Positions 1 through 5,299 are shown, counted from the first letter of the stretch. The stretch is 10,025 nt of DNA from JANOGU01 sp031406135 (GCA_031406135.1 JANOGU010000177.1:1-10025), one strand, 5' to 3'. The notes: a model not told the origin generated them from the letters alone. Translations and numbers: made by a program.

Positions 1-1
1 C

Positions 2-259
2 GTCATCGTGGTGTCGGTCAAGGAGGCTATTCCGAAGGGCCGGGTGAAGAAGGGCGACGTCCACAAGGCCGTCGTCGTGCGCACCGCCAAGGAAGTCCGC
101 CGCGAGGACGGCACCACCATCCGCTTCGACCGCAATGCCGCGGTCATCATCAACAAGCAGATGGAACCGGTCGGCACCCGCATCTTCGGGCCGGTGGTGC
201 GCGAGCTGCGCGCCAAGAACTTCATGAAGATCATCTCGCTCGCGCCGGAGGTGCTGTGA
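2..259 (+). CDS. rplN: 50S ribosomal protein L14 (partial, 5' end outside window)
   Basis: C-terminal part of large-subunit protein L14, which binds 23S rRNA at the subunit interface near the site where L19 and the silencing factor RsfS contact the ribosome. The window enters in frame at base 2 and gives about 85 residues of a protein that is usually 122 long, so roughly the first 37 are missing. Visible hallmarks are SVKEAIPKGRVKKGDVHKAVVVRT, given here only as the segment running from SVKEAIP to VVVRT, then the RFDRNAA stretch, GTRIFGPVVREL, and the C-terminal KIISLAPEVL that is nearly invariant in L14. The GTG at 8 is an internal Val codon, not a start. The stop TGA overlaps the rplX start by one base, suggesting translational coupling. 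Identification is by family resemblance and is secure. Confidence 0.97.
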   Translation, partial: VIVVSVKEAIPKGRVKKGDVHKAVVVRTAKEVRREDGTTIRFDRNAAVIINKQMEPVGTRIFGPVVRELRAKNFMKIISLAPEVL

Positions 260-564
260 TGGCCGCGAAGCTCAAGAAGGGCGACAACGTCGTCGTCCTG
301 ACCGGCAAGGACAAGGGCAAGAAGGGGACGATCTCGTCGGTTGCCCCCAAGGCCAACAAGGCGGTCGTGGACGGCGTCAACATCGCCATCCGCCACACCA
401 AGCAGTCCTCCGGCTCGCAGGGCGGCCGCATCCCGCAGGCGATGCCGATCGACCTGTCGAACCTCGCCATCGTGGACAAGGCCGGCAACGCCACCCGCGT
501 CGGCTTCCGCATGGAAGGCGACAAGAAGGTGCGCTTCGCCAAGACCACCGGGGAGGTGCTCTGA
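259..564 (+). CDS. rplX: 50S ribosomal protein L24
   Basis: Large-subunit protein L24 (101 aa), an assembly initiator that binds the 5' domain of 23S rRNA. The N-terminal KOW motif is clear at about residues 5-33 (KKGDNVVVLTGKDKGKKG), followed by the conserved GGRIPQAMPIDLSN block and a C-terminal RVGFR strand. I chose ATG at 259 over the GTG immediately upstream at 256: the protein then begins MAAKLKKGD, as expected for alphaproteobacterial L24, and the rplN stop overlaps it by one base (TGATG). It ends in another TGATG overlap with rplE, so rplN, rplX and rplE look translationally coupled. Confidence 0.97.
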   Translation: MAAKLKKGDNVVVLTGKDKGKKGTISSVAPKANKAVVDGVNIAIRHTKQSSGSQGGRIPQAMPIDLSNLAIVDKAGNATRVGFRMEGDKKVRFAKTTGEVL

Positions 565-1124
565 TGCTCGACACCGCCACCTACACGCCGCGCCTCAAGG
601 CGCTGTTCGCGGGCACGATCCGCCCGGCGATGAAAGCCGAATTCGGCTACAGCAACGACATGATGATCCCGCGCCTCGACAAGATCGTGATCAACATGGG
701 CGTCGGCGAGGCCACCAAGGACACCAAGAAGGTCAAGACCGCGGCCGACCAGCTGACTCTGATCGCCGGGCAGAAGGCGGTCATCACCCACGCCAAGAAC
801 TCCATCGCCGGGTTCCGGGTGCGGGAAAAGATGCCGCTGGGCTGCAAGGTCACGCTGCGCGGCGACCGGATGTTCGAGTTCCTCGACCGCCTGGTCACCA
901 TCGCGCTGCCCCGGGTCCGCGACTTCCGCGGGCTCAAGGGCTCCTCCTTCGACGGCGCCGGCAACTTTGCCATGGGCCTCAAGGAGCAGATCGTGTTCCC
1001 GGAGATCGACTTCGACAAGATCGACGACGTGCTGGGGATGGACATCATCATCTGCACCACCGCCAAGACGGACGCCGAAGCCAAGGCGCTGTTGAAGCAC
1101 TTCAACATGCCCTTCACGGCCTGA
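564..1124 (+). CDS. rplE: 50S ribosomal protein L5
   Basis: Large-subunit protein L5 (186 aa), part of the 5S rRNA particle with L18 and L25, contacting the P-site tRNA in the central protuberance. The family signature PRLDKIVINMGVGEA is at about residues 36-50. The conserved GQKAVITHAKNSIAGFRVRE region and the C-terminal FPEIDFDKID and GMDIIICTTAKTD blocks follow. Length is normal for the family (about 180). The ATG overlaps the rplX stop by one base, so no separate ribosome binding site is needed. In E. coli the S8 repressor binds mRNA at the rplX-rplE junction. Here that junction has no intergenic space, so an equivalent site is not evident by eye. Confidence 0.97.
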   Translation: MLDTATYTPRLKALFAGTIRPAMKAEFGYSNDMMIPRLDKIVINMGVGEATKDTKKVKTAADQLTLIAGQKAVITHAKNSIAGFRVREKMPLGCKVTLRGDRMFEFLDRLVTIALPRVRDFRGLKGSSFDGAGNFAMGLKEQIVFPEIDFDKIDDVLGMDIIICTTAKTDAEAKALLKHFNMPFTA

Positions 1125-1142
1125 GCGGGAGAGAACAAGCAC

Positions 1143-1448
1143 ATGGCAAAGAAATCCATGGTCAACCGCGAGGTGAAGCGCGCCAAGCTGGTCAAGCAGC
1201 ACGCCGCCAAGCGGGCCGCGCTCAAGGCGGTGATCGGCGACAGGGCGAAGCCGGTGGAAGAGCGGTTCAAGGCGACGCTGAAGCTCGCCCAGATGCCGCG
1301 CAACTCCTCGGCGACGCGCGTTCACAACCGCTGCCAGCTCACCGGGCGTCCGCACGCCTATTACCGGAAACTGAAGCTCAGCCGCATCATGCTGCGGGAT
1401 CTCGCCTCGTTCGGCCAGATCCCCGGCATGGTGAAGTCGAGCTGGTGA
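1143..1448 (+). CDS. rpsN: 30S ribosomal protein S14 (long, zinc-free form)
   Basis: Small-subunit head protein S14, 101 aa, next to S3, S10 and S19. The C-terminal signature NRCQLTGRPHAYYRKLKLSR is at about residues 62-81, and the protein ends GQIPGMVKSSW, as in the E. coli type. Only one cysteine (C64) is present. This is therefore the long zinc-independent form and not the short form of about 61 aa with four zinc-binding cysteines. The start ATG follows rplE by 18 nt, with a purine-rich GGGAGAGAA stretch serving as the ribosome binding site. Confidence 0.97.
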   Translation: MAKKSMVNREVKRAKLVKQHAAKRAALKAVIGDRAKPVEERFKATLKLAQMPRNSSATRVHNRCQLTGRPHAYYRKLKLSRIMLRDLASFGQIPGMVKSSW

Positions 1449-1461
1449 GGGAGGACGACAG

Positions 1462-1860
1462 ATGCCCGTGAACGATCCCATCGGCGACCTCCTGACCCGC
1501 ATCCGCAACGCGCAGCTGCGCGGCAAGTCAACCGTGTCGTCGCCCGCCTCGAAACTCCGCGCCTGGGTGCTCGACGTGCTGGCGGCGGAAGGCTACATCC
1601 GCGGCTACGAGAAGTCCGAGACCGAGAATGGCCAGGGCGAACTGGTCATCTCGCTGAAATACTTCGAGGGCACGCCGGTCATCCGCGACCTCAAGCGGGT
1701 CTCGAAACCCGGCCGCCGCGTCTACATGGGGGTGAAGGACATCCCCACCGTGCGCAACGGCCTGGGCGTGTCCATCGTCTCCACGCCCAAGGGCGTGATG
1801 TCGGACACCCACGCCCGCGCCGCCAATGTTGGCGGCGAAGTCCTCTGCACCGTGTTCTGA
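1462..1860 (+). CDS. rpsH: 30S ribosomal protein S8
   Basis: Small-subunit protein S8 (132 aa), which binds the central domain of 16S rRNA early in 30S assembly and is the classical translational repressor of the spc operon in E. coli. The N-terminal DPIGDLLTRIRNA block is at about residues 5-17. The C-terminal signature STPKGVMSDTHARAANVGGE, followed by a final LCTVF, occupies about residues 107-132. Length is typical (about 130). The start ATG sits 13 nt after rpsN, preceded by GAGGGAGGA. Whether this S8 still represses its own operon cannot be told from the sequence. Confidence 0.97.
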   Translation: MPVNDPIGDLLTRIRNAQLRGKSTVSSPASKLRAWVLDVLAAEGYIRGYEKSETENGQGELVISLKYFEGTPVIRDLKRVSKPGRRVYMGVKDIPTVRNGLGVSIVSTPKGVMSDTHARAANVGGEVLCTVF

Positions 1861-1870
1861 GGAGGGTGGC

Positions 1871-2410
1871 ATGTCTCGTATCGGCAAGAAACCCGTGACC
1901 CTGGCCAACGGCGTGACCGCCACGCTTTCCGGCCAGACCATCGAGGTGAAGGGCCCCAAGGGCACCCGCAGCTTCACCGCCACGGACGACGTGACGCTGA
2001 CCATCGAGGGCGACCTGGTGAAGGTCACGCCGCGCGGCTCGTCCAAGCGGGCGCGTCAGCAGTGGGGCATGGCCCGGTCGATGGTCGACAACCTCGTCGA
2101 GGGCGTGACCAAGGGCTTCCGCAAGGAAATGGATATCCAGGGCGTGGGCTACCGCGCCTCGGTGACCGGCAACGTGCTGAAGCTGAACCTCGGCTACAGC
2201 CATGACGTGAACTTCGAGGTGCCGAAGGGCGTGACCGTCACGACGCCCTCGCCCAAGCAGGATGTCATCATCGTCGAGGGCATCGACCAGCAGCTCGTCG
2301 GCCAGGTGGCCGCCAACATCCGCGAGTGGAAGCGGCCGGAGCCCTACAAGGGCAAGGGCATCCGCTACCGGGACGAGTATGTCTTCCGCAAGGAAGGCAA
2401 GAAGAAATAA
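1871..2410 (+). CDS. rplF: 50S ribosomal protein L6
   Basis: Large-subunit protein L6 (179 aa), with two repeated alpha/beta domains, located at the base of the L7/L12 stalk near the GTPase centre. Residues 1-9 read MSRIGKKPV, the usual L6 N-terminus. The bacterial L6 signature around PEPYKGKGIRY lies at about residues 156-166, and GVTKGFRKEMDIQGVGYRA joins the two domains. I chose ATG at 1871 because an in-frame upstream start at 1826 lies inside rpsH and would add 15 unrelated residues. A GAGGAGGG ribosome binding site spans the rpsH stop. Family length is about 177, so the gene is complete. Confidence 0.97.
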   Translation: MSRIGKKPVTLANGVTATLSGQTIEVKGPKGTRSFTATDDVTLTIEGDLVKVTPRGSSKRARQQWGMARSMVDNLVEGVTKGFRKEMDIQGVGYRASVTGNVLKLNLGYSHDVNFEVPKGVTVTTPSPKQDVIIVEGIDQQLVGQVAANIREWKRPEPYKGKGIRYRDEYVFRKEGKKK

Positions 2411-2421
2411 GGACCGGGGAC

Positions 2422-2781
2422 ATGGCAAATTCCAAGCGAGAGCTGTTCCTAAAGCGCCGCATGCGCGTCCGGAACAAGTTGAAGGCGATGGCGCACGGCC
2501 GCCTGCGCCTGTCCGTCCACCGCTCGTCGAAGAACATCAGCGCGCAGCTGATCGACGATGCGCGCGGGGTGACGGTGGCCGCGGCCTCCACGCTCGAAAA
2601 GGGCCTGGGCGCCGTCGGCAGGAACAACGTCGAAGCCTCGGCCAAGGTCGGGACAGCGATTGCCGAGCGGGCGAAGCAGGCCGGGGTCGAGGAGTGCTAC
2701 TTCGACCGCGGCGGGTTCCTCTTTCACGGGAAGGTCAAGGCGCTCGCCGATGCCGCCCGTGAAGGCGGTCTGAAGTTCTGA
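2422..2781 (+). CDS. rplR: 50S ribosomal protein L18
   Basis: Large-subunit protein L18 (119 aa), which binds 5S rRNA with L5 in the central protuberance. The N-terminus is strongly basic (KRELFLKRRMRVRNKLK), followed by the RLSVHRSSKNISAQLIDD strand-turn-strand core typical of L18. The C-terminus ends VEECYFDRGGFLFHGKVKALADAAREGGLKF in the usual way (segments named here: YFDRGGF, HGKVKALADAAREGGL). ATG at 2422 is chosen because an upstream in-frame start at 2326 lies inside rplF and would give a nonsense leader. GGACCGGGGA precedes the start and the gap to rplF is 11 nt. Confidence 0.97.
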   Translation: MANSKRELFLKRRMRVRNKLKAMAHGRLRLSVHRSSKNISAQLIDDARGVTVAAASTLEKGLGAVGRNNVEASAKVGTAIAERAKQAGVEECYFDRGGFLFHGKVKALADAAREGGLKF

Positions 2782-2791
2782 GGGGAACAAG

Positions 2792-3364
2792 ATGGCAGAA
2801 CGTGAACACCGCCGGGACCGCCACGACAACCGTCGCGGCGACAACCGCGAGGAACAGTCCGAATTCCAGGACCGCCTGGTCGCGATCAACCGTGTGTCCA
2901 AGACCGTGAAGGGCGGCAAGCGCTTCGGCTTTGCGGCACTCGTGGTGGTGGGCGACCAGCGCGGCCGCGTCGGCTACGGCAAGGGCAAGGCCAAGGAAGT
3001 GCCGGAGGCGATCCGCAAGGCCACCGAACAGGCCAAGCGCTCCATCGTCCGCATCCCGCTGCGCGACGGCCGCACGCTGCACCACGACATCGAGGGCCGC
3101 CACGGCGCCGGCAAGGTGGTGATGCGCTCAGCCGTGGCCGGCACCGGCATCATCGCCGGCGGCCCGATGCGCGCGGTGTTCGAGATGCTGGGCCTGCAGG
3201 ACGTGGTGGCCAAGTCGCTCGGCTCGTCCAACCCCTACAACATGGTGCGCGCCACCATCGAGGGCCTGACCAAGGAATCCAGCCCCCGGATGATCGCGGC
3301 CCGCCGCGGCAAGAAGGTGGCCGAGATCCTGCGCAAGCCCGAGACCGAAGCGGTGGAGGCCTGA
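2792..3364 (+). CDS. rpsE: 30S ribosomal protein S5
   Basis: Small-subunit protein S5 (190 aa), which lines the mRNA entry channel together with S3 and S4 and contributes to decoding fidelity. The loop RVSKTVKGGKRFGF at about residues 34-47 corresponds to the region where spectinomycin-resistance mutations fall in E. coli S5. The double-stranded-RNA-binding-like N domain is followed by the C domain with GTGIIAGGPMRAVFE (118-131) and GSSNPYNMVRAT (144-155). Compared with the E. coli protein (167 aa), the N-terminus carries an extra segment of roughly 17-20 residues, very rich in Arg, Asp, His and Glu (residues 1-22). Extended N-termini are common in alphaproteobacterial S5. It sits 10 nt after rplR with an AGGGGAA ribosome binding site. 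Confidence 0.97.
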   Translation: MAEREHRRDRHDNRRGDNREEQSEFQDRLVAINRVSKTVKGGKRFGFAALVVVGDQRGRVGYGKGKAKEVPEAIRKATEQAKRSIVRIPLRDGRTLHHDIEGRHGAGKVVMRSAVAGTGIIAGGPMRAVFEMLGLQDVVAKSLGSSNPYNMVRATIEGLTKESSPRMIAARRGKKVAEILRKPETEAVEA

Positions 3365-3366
3365 GC

Positions 3367-3567
3367 ATGGCGGACGCAGTGAAAAAGACCATCGTGGTGG
3401 AGCAATACGCCTCCTCCGCCCGCCGCCCCAAGGTCCAGGCGCAGACCCTGCAGGGCCTCGGCCTCGGCAAGATCCGCCGCCGCCGCGAGCTGGAAGACAC
3501 CCCCTCCGTCCGCGGCATGGTCAACGCCATCCCGCACCTGGTGCGGATCGTGGAGGAGCGGGGGTAG
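3367..3567 (+). CDS. rpmD: 50S ribosomal protein L30
   Basis: Large-subunit protein L30 (66 aa), a small ferredoxin-like fold protein on the solvent side of the 50S. The core reads KTIVVEQYASSARRP at residues 7-21, then LQGLGLGKIRRRRELEDTPSVRGM, in which the LGLGKIRRRRELEDTPSVRG stretch (about 31-50) is the L30 landmark. It ends MVNAIPHLVRIVEERG. The start is only 2 nt after the rpsE stop, with GGAGG inside the rpsE tail. In most bacteria rplO comes next. Here rpmD is instead followed after 3 nt by an unrelated small lipoprotein gene. Confidence 0.97.
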   Translation: MADAVKKTIVVEQYASSARRPKVQAQTLQGLGLGKIRRRRELEDTPSVRGMVNAIPHLVRIVEERG

Positions 3568-3570
3568 GAA

Positions 3571-3822
3571 ATGATCGTCCTGACGGCCCGTTACGTCGGC
3601 GGTGGTCTTGCCATAGCGGCGGCAGGATTTCTTGTGGGTTGCACGGGTCCGATCAATCAGGAAACGGTTGCGGATATGCCCACGGGATATCTGTGCCGAA
3701 TTCTCGATAGCGACGAATACATTTCGCTGCCGTCGGAACAGAGGGCGATCTACGCGGAACTTGAACGTCGCGGAGAACAGTGTGTTGACAGCACGCGCAG
3801 GGTCATCGTCGCAACTGAGTAA
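3571..3822 (+). CDS. small predicted lipoprotein, function unknown
   Basis: Predicted 83-residue secreted lipoprotein that I do not recognise as a named family. A hydrophobic signal segment (about residues 9-22, rich in Gly, Ala, Leu and Ile) ends in a lipobox LVGC with the lipidation cysteine at 24. The mature part is about 60 residues with two further cysteines (C42, C71) that could form a disulfide, and an acidic middle around LDSDEYISLPSEQRAIYAELERRGE that looks helical. Residue +2 after Cys is Thr, so outer-membrane sorting is the default guess. The start is 3 nt after the rpmD stop, so it would be co-transcribed and possibly coupled. An intrinsic terminator follows 33 nt after its stop. 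Codon use is unlike the ribosomal genes (ATA, TTT, AGG, TGT, GGA, GCA), pointing to a later arrival or low expression. Being a gene is likely; the role is unknown. Confidence 0.75.
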   Translation: MIVLTARYVGGGLAIAAAGFLVGCTGPINQETVADMPTGYLCRILDSDEYISLPSEQRAIYAELERRGEQCVDSTRRVIVATE

Positions 3823-3854
3823 TCGGGTCGACGTTGGCCAGTCTGACCATTACG

Positions 3855-3887
3855 GGCGCCACGGCCATACCGGGGCGCCTTTTCTTT
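3855..3887 (+). terminator. intrinsic terminator after rpmD/lipoprotein
   Basis: A GC-rich hairpin has arms GGCGCC (3855-3860) and GGCGCC (3874-3879). The stem continues inward with CGG/CCG after one A-G mismatch and closes on a CCATA loop. TTTTCTTT follows directly at 3880-3887. This is a textbook Rho-independent terminator for + strand transcription. On the other strand there is no T tract, so it should not stop vapC transcripts. An outer 8-bp inverted repeat, GTCTGACC (3841-3848) and GGTCAGAC (3892-3899), brackets it. Its position implies the S10/spc mRNA ends here, before rplO. Confidence 0.85.
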
Positions 3888-3893
3888 CGAGGG

Positions 3894-4283
3894 TCAGACC
3901 TCAACCACCCGTTGCTCGCCAGACCGGCTTGCGATCCGCCGCAGGTCCGCATCGAAGGTCGCAAAGGTCTCGTCCTCGCCCAAGGAGGCCAGATGCACCG
4001 CATCCGCATACTCCATGCCGCCGTCCATGAAGCGCAACGCGCGGGCAACGCGGTCGGGGTCCTCCAACATTATGTTGGTCACACCGGCCAGGTCGCGCAG
4101 CTTCGCGACCACCTCCGCCCTCGGCAGGCGGTAGACCGTCCGCAATACCCAGGCCGTTTCGAGGATCACTGTGGTTAGCAGCAGCACGGGCCCGGCCGAA
4201 ATCAGGTCGCGCGCCCGTGCCGCCTGTGCAGGATCGTCGCCGGTCAGAAAGCGCAGCGCGACGTTCGTATCAATAACCACCAC
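3894..4283 (-). CDS. vapC: VapC-family toxin, PIN-domain ribonuclease
   Basis: Type II toxin of 129 residues with a complete PIN fold. The four acidic metal-binding residues expected of PIN nucleases are in place: D5 (in VVIDTNV), E42 (in ILETAWVL), D94 (in YADAVHLA) and D111 (in TFATFDADL). VapC toxins are Mg2+-dependent RNases that typically cut initiator tRNA, other tRNAs or the 23S sarcin-ricin loop; the target of this one is not predictable. The start is GTG at 4283 (a second GTG at 4280 would also work), overlapping the end of the antitoxin gene by 14 nt, as is usual for coupled toxin-antitoxin pairs. A GGGAAG ribosome-binding-like stretch lies just upstream inside the antitoxin gene. 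The gene is intact and runs convergently into the lipoprotein gene. Confidence 0.9.
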   Translation of the reverse strand: MVVIDTNVALRFLTGDDPAQAARARDLISAGPVLLLTTVILETAWVLRTVYRLPRAEVVAKLRDLAGVTNIMLEDPDRVARALRFMDGGMEYADAVHLASLGEDETFATFDADLRRIASRSGEQRVVEV

Positions 4284-4560
4284 GCCGGTATTCTTCCCAG
4301 ACCGCCTCTTCGATGCCCCGGTCCATGTCTTCGATGCTGATCGGCGGACCGTCGTACTTCAGGCTCCCGAACACCTCGTCGATGGTCTTGGGCGGGAACA
4401 GCGGTTCCGCCCGCAGTAGCACCCCGTCGGACGTCTCGACAATCTCGAACCGCCTCCCAGCGCCCCACTTCCGGGCATTGCGGAGCGGTTTCGGCAGGAC
4501 CACCTGACCCCGCGTGGACAGTGTGGTGTATTGCGAAGGGAGGGAGGGCCTCTGGTTCAT
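4270..4560 (-). CDS. vapB: AbrB/SpoVT-domain antitoxin (VapB type)
   Basis: Antitoxin of 96 residues paired with the downstream PIN toxin. The N-terminal half is a SpoVT/AbrB swapped-hairpin DNA-binding domain: YTTLSTRGQVVLPKPLRNAR (about residues 11-30), then WGAGRRFEIVETSDGVLLRA. The acidic, helical C-terminal part (PPISIEDMDRGIEEAVWEEYRRGGY region, about 72-96) is the likely toxin-neutralising arm. The start ATG is at 4560. Such antitoxins repress their own promoter together with VapC, and a candidate promoter with an inverted repeat lies immediately upstream (4564-4595). The symbol is given by partner and fold; these antitoxins are sometimes called MazE-like or AbrB-family. Confidence 0.88.
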   Translation of the reverse strand: MNQRPSLPSQYTTLSTRGQVVLPKPLRNARKWGAGRRFEIVETSDGVLLRAEPLFPPKTIDEVFGSLKYDGPPISIEDMDRGIEEAVWEEYRRGGY

Positions 4561-4563
4561 GTC

Positions 4564-4595
4564 AGTAAGTTAATCCGTCTTACTCTTTCAGTCAA
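4564..4595 (-). promoter_or_regulatory. candidate vapBC promoter with operator-like inverted repeat
   Basis: Reading the - strand, a -35 box TTGACT (4590-4595) stands 17 bp from a weak -10 box TAACTT (4567-4572). An inverted repeat AGTAAG (4579-4584 on the - strand) and CTTACT (4564-4569), with a 9-nt spacer, covers the -10 region, where an AbrB-type antitoxin could bind to block RNA polymerase. The predicted transcription start falls about at the ATG of vapB (4560), so the mRNA could be leaderless or nearly so. The -10 match is poor, hence the moderate confidence. Confidence 0.45.
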
Positions 4596-4680
4596 CTCGT
4601 CTGACCACATCTCGCCCGAAACCCACGTCGCATCCGCGCTGGACTCCGCCCACCCTCCGGCTCCACACTCCACCCCAGAA

Positions 4681-4700
4681 CCGCCCCGGGGAGGGGGCGG
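4681..4700 (+). other. hairpin just upstream of the GFA gene ribosome binding site
   Basis: Perfect 7-bp stem CCGCCCC (4681-4687) and GGGGCGG (4694-4700) with a 6-nt loop, ending 7 nt before the AGGGAGG ribosome binding site (4707-4713) of the GFA-family gene. There is no T tract, so it is not an intrinsic terminator. It could affect translation or mRNA stability, or be incidental in GC-rich DNA. No convincing + strand promoter was found for the GFA gene between 4561 and 4719. Confidence 0.4.
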
Positions 4701-4719
4701 ACCATCAGGGAGGACGACC

Positions 4720-5157
4720 ATGGCCGAACTCAACGGCGGCTGCGCGCATGTGCATGTCACGGCGGCAAAGGGGCCGATCGACAACCACGTCTGCCACTGC
4801 AACGTCTGCAAGGCCGTGACCGGCCAGCAGAGCACCCATGTCGCCTTCTTCAACCACGGCGACATCAGCGTGGACCACCCGGAGAAGCTCAAGCGCGTGC
4901 CGTTCAACGCGCAGAACCCCGACGGGCCGCTGGAGATCTGCCTCTGCACCGACTGCGGCGCGGTCATCATGCTCGACGACAAGCAGCACCGCATCCGCGT
5001 CGCGGTGCCCAACGTCATGGGCTACGACGTGGCGGGCTTCCCGGCGGCGACCTACCACGCCTTCTGGGACGAGACGAAGGGCTACGCCAAGCCTGACGAT
5101 GGCCGTCCCGTCCACGGCAGCCTGCGGCCCGATTTCGTCTGGCCAGCCAGCGCCTGA
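4720..5157 (+). CDS. GFA-family (Gfa/CENP-V fold) zinc protein
   Basis: Protein of 145 residues in the glutathione-dependent formaldehyde-activating (GFA, CENP-V/Gfa) fold family, a cytosolic zinc family. Most members have no proven reaction, and only a few act on S-hydroxymethylglutathione. Visible zinc motifs are C25-H-C27-x2-C30 (VCHCNVCKAVTG), the catalytic-site pattern, and C76-x2-C79-G (CTDCG), half of the structural site. The other half is normally GxCxCG; here it reads GGCAH, so C8 is kept and the second cysteine is replaced by His10 (CxH). C74 is an additional nearby cysteine. I chose ATG at 4720 because AGGGAGG lies 6 nt upstream and the family starts with this GGC motif; the longer frame from 4531 has an unrelated leader. 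It sits between the divergent vapBC pair and rplO. Function is unproven. Confidence 0.85.
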   Translation: MAELNGGCAHVHVTAAKGPIDNHVCHCNVCKAVTGQQSTHVAFFNHGDISVDHPEKLKRVPFNAQNPDGPLEICLCTDCGAVIMLDDKQHRIRVAVPNVMGYDVAGFPAATYHAFWDETKGYAKPDDGRPVHGSLRPDFVWPASA

Positions 5158-5175
5158 CGCGCGCCGCAAACCCGC

Positions 5176-5204
5176 TTGCGCGGGGCAGGGCGACCCCCTA
5201 TACG
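5176..5204 (+). promoter_or_regulatory. promoter for the rplO-secY-adk unit
   Basis: A -35 box TTGCGC (5176-5181), preceded by C, is separated by 17 bp from a -10 box TATACG (5199-5204). This is a good match to vegetative promoters of Rhodobacterales, which often read CTTG(A/C)C/G with a GC-rich spacer and TATA-like -10. The expected start is near 5211, giving a leader of about 89 nt before the rplO ATG. The promoter sits just after the GFA gene and would restore transcription lost at the 3855-3887 terminator. Confidence 0.7.
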
Positions 5205-5213
5205 CCCGCCGGT

Positions 5214-5233
5214 GACGCGCTGTCCTGCGCGTC
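5214..5233 (+). other. hairpin at the 5' end of the rplO leader
   Basis: Perfect 7-bp stem GACGCGC (5214-5220) and GCGCGTC (5227-5233) with a TGTCCT loop, beginning within a few nucleotides of the predicted transcription start. It could protect the 5' end of the mRNA or be part of a regulatory leader. The rest of the leader (5234-5286) shows no strong structure by eye. The rplO ribosome binding site GAGGAG lies at 5287-5292. Confidence 0.45.
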
Positions 5234-5299
5234 CGTTCACATGCCGTGTTTCCCGCATCCGTCGCAGGTATGGGATTTCCGGCCTCGAGGAGTTGCGAC

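Noticed and set aside
231..1526. Antisense open frame of 431 codons opposite rplX, rplE and rpsN
   Set aside because: It is a mirror of real ribosomal protein genes in GC-rich DNA, with no motif, no ribosome binding site and no promoter of note.
4681..4700. Hairpin before the GFA gene read as a terminator
   Set aside because: No T tract follows on either strand, so it is kept only as a structural element.
4531..4719. N-terminal extension of the GFA protein from an upstream start
   Set aside because: The extra 63 residues are Pro/Ser/His-rich, overlap the vapB promoter region and lack family similarity. ATG 4720 has an AGGGAGG site and matches the family start.
3571..5160. Insertion sequence or integron explanation for the accessory block
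   Set aside because: There is no transposase, integrase, terminal inverted repeat of useful length or tRNA site in the block. Only a 9-bp direct repeat around vapBC hints at mobility.
5246..5299. Upstream in-frame start for rplO
   Set aside because: It would add 18 residues not found in L15. The GAGGAG site at 5287-5292 clearly serves ATG 5300.
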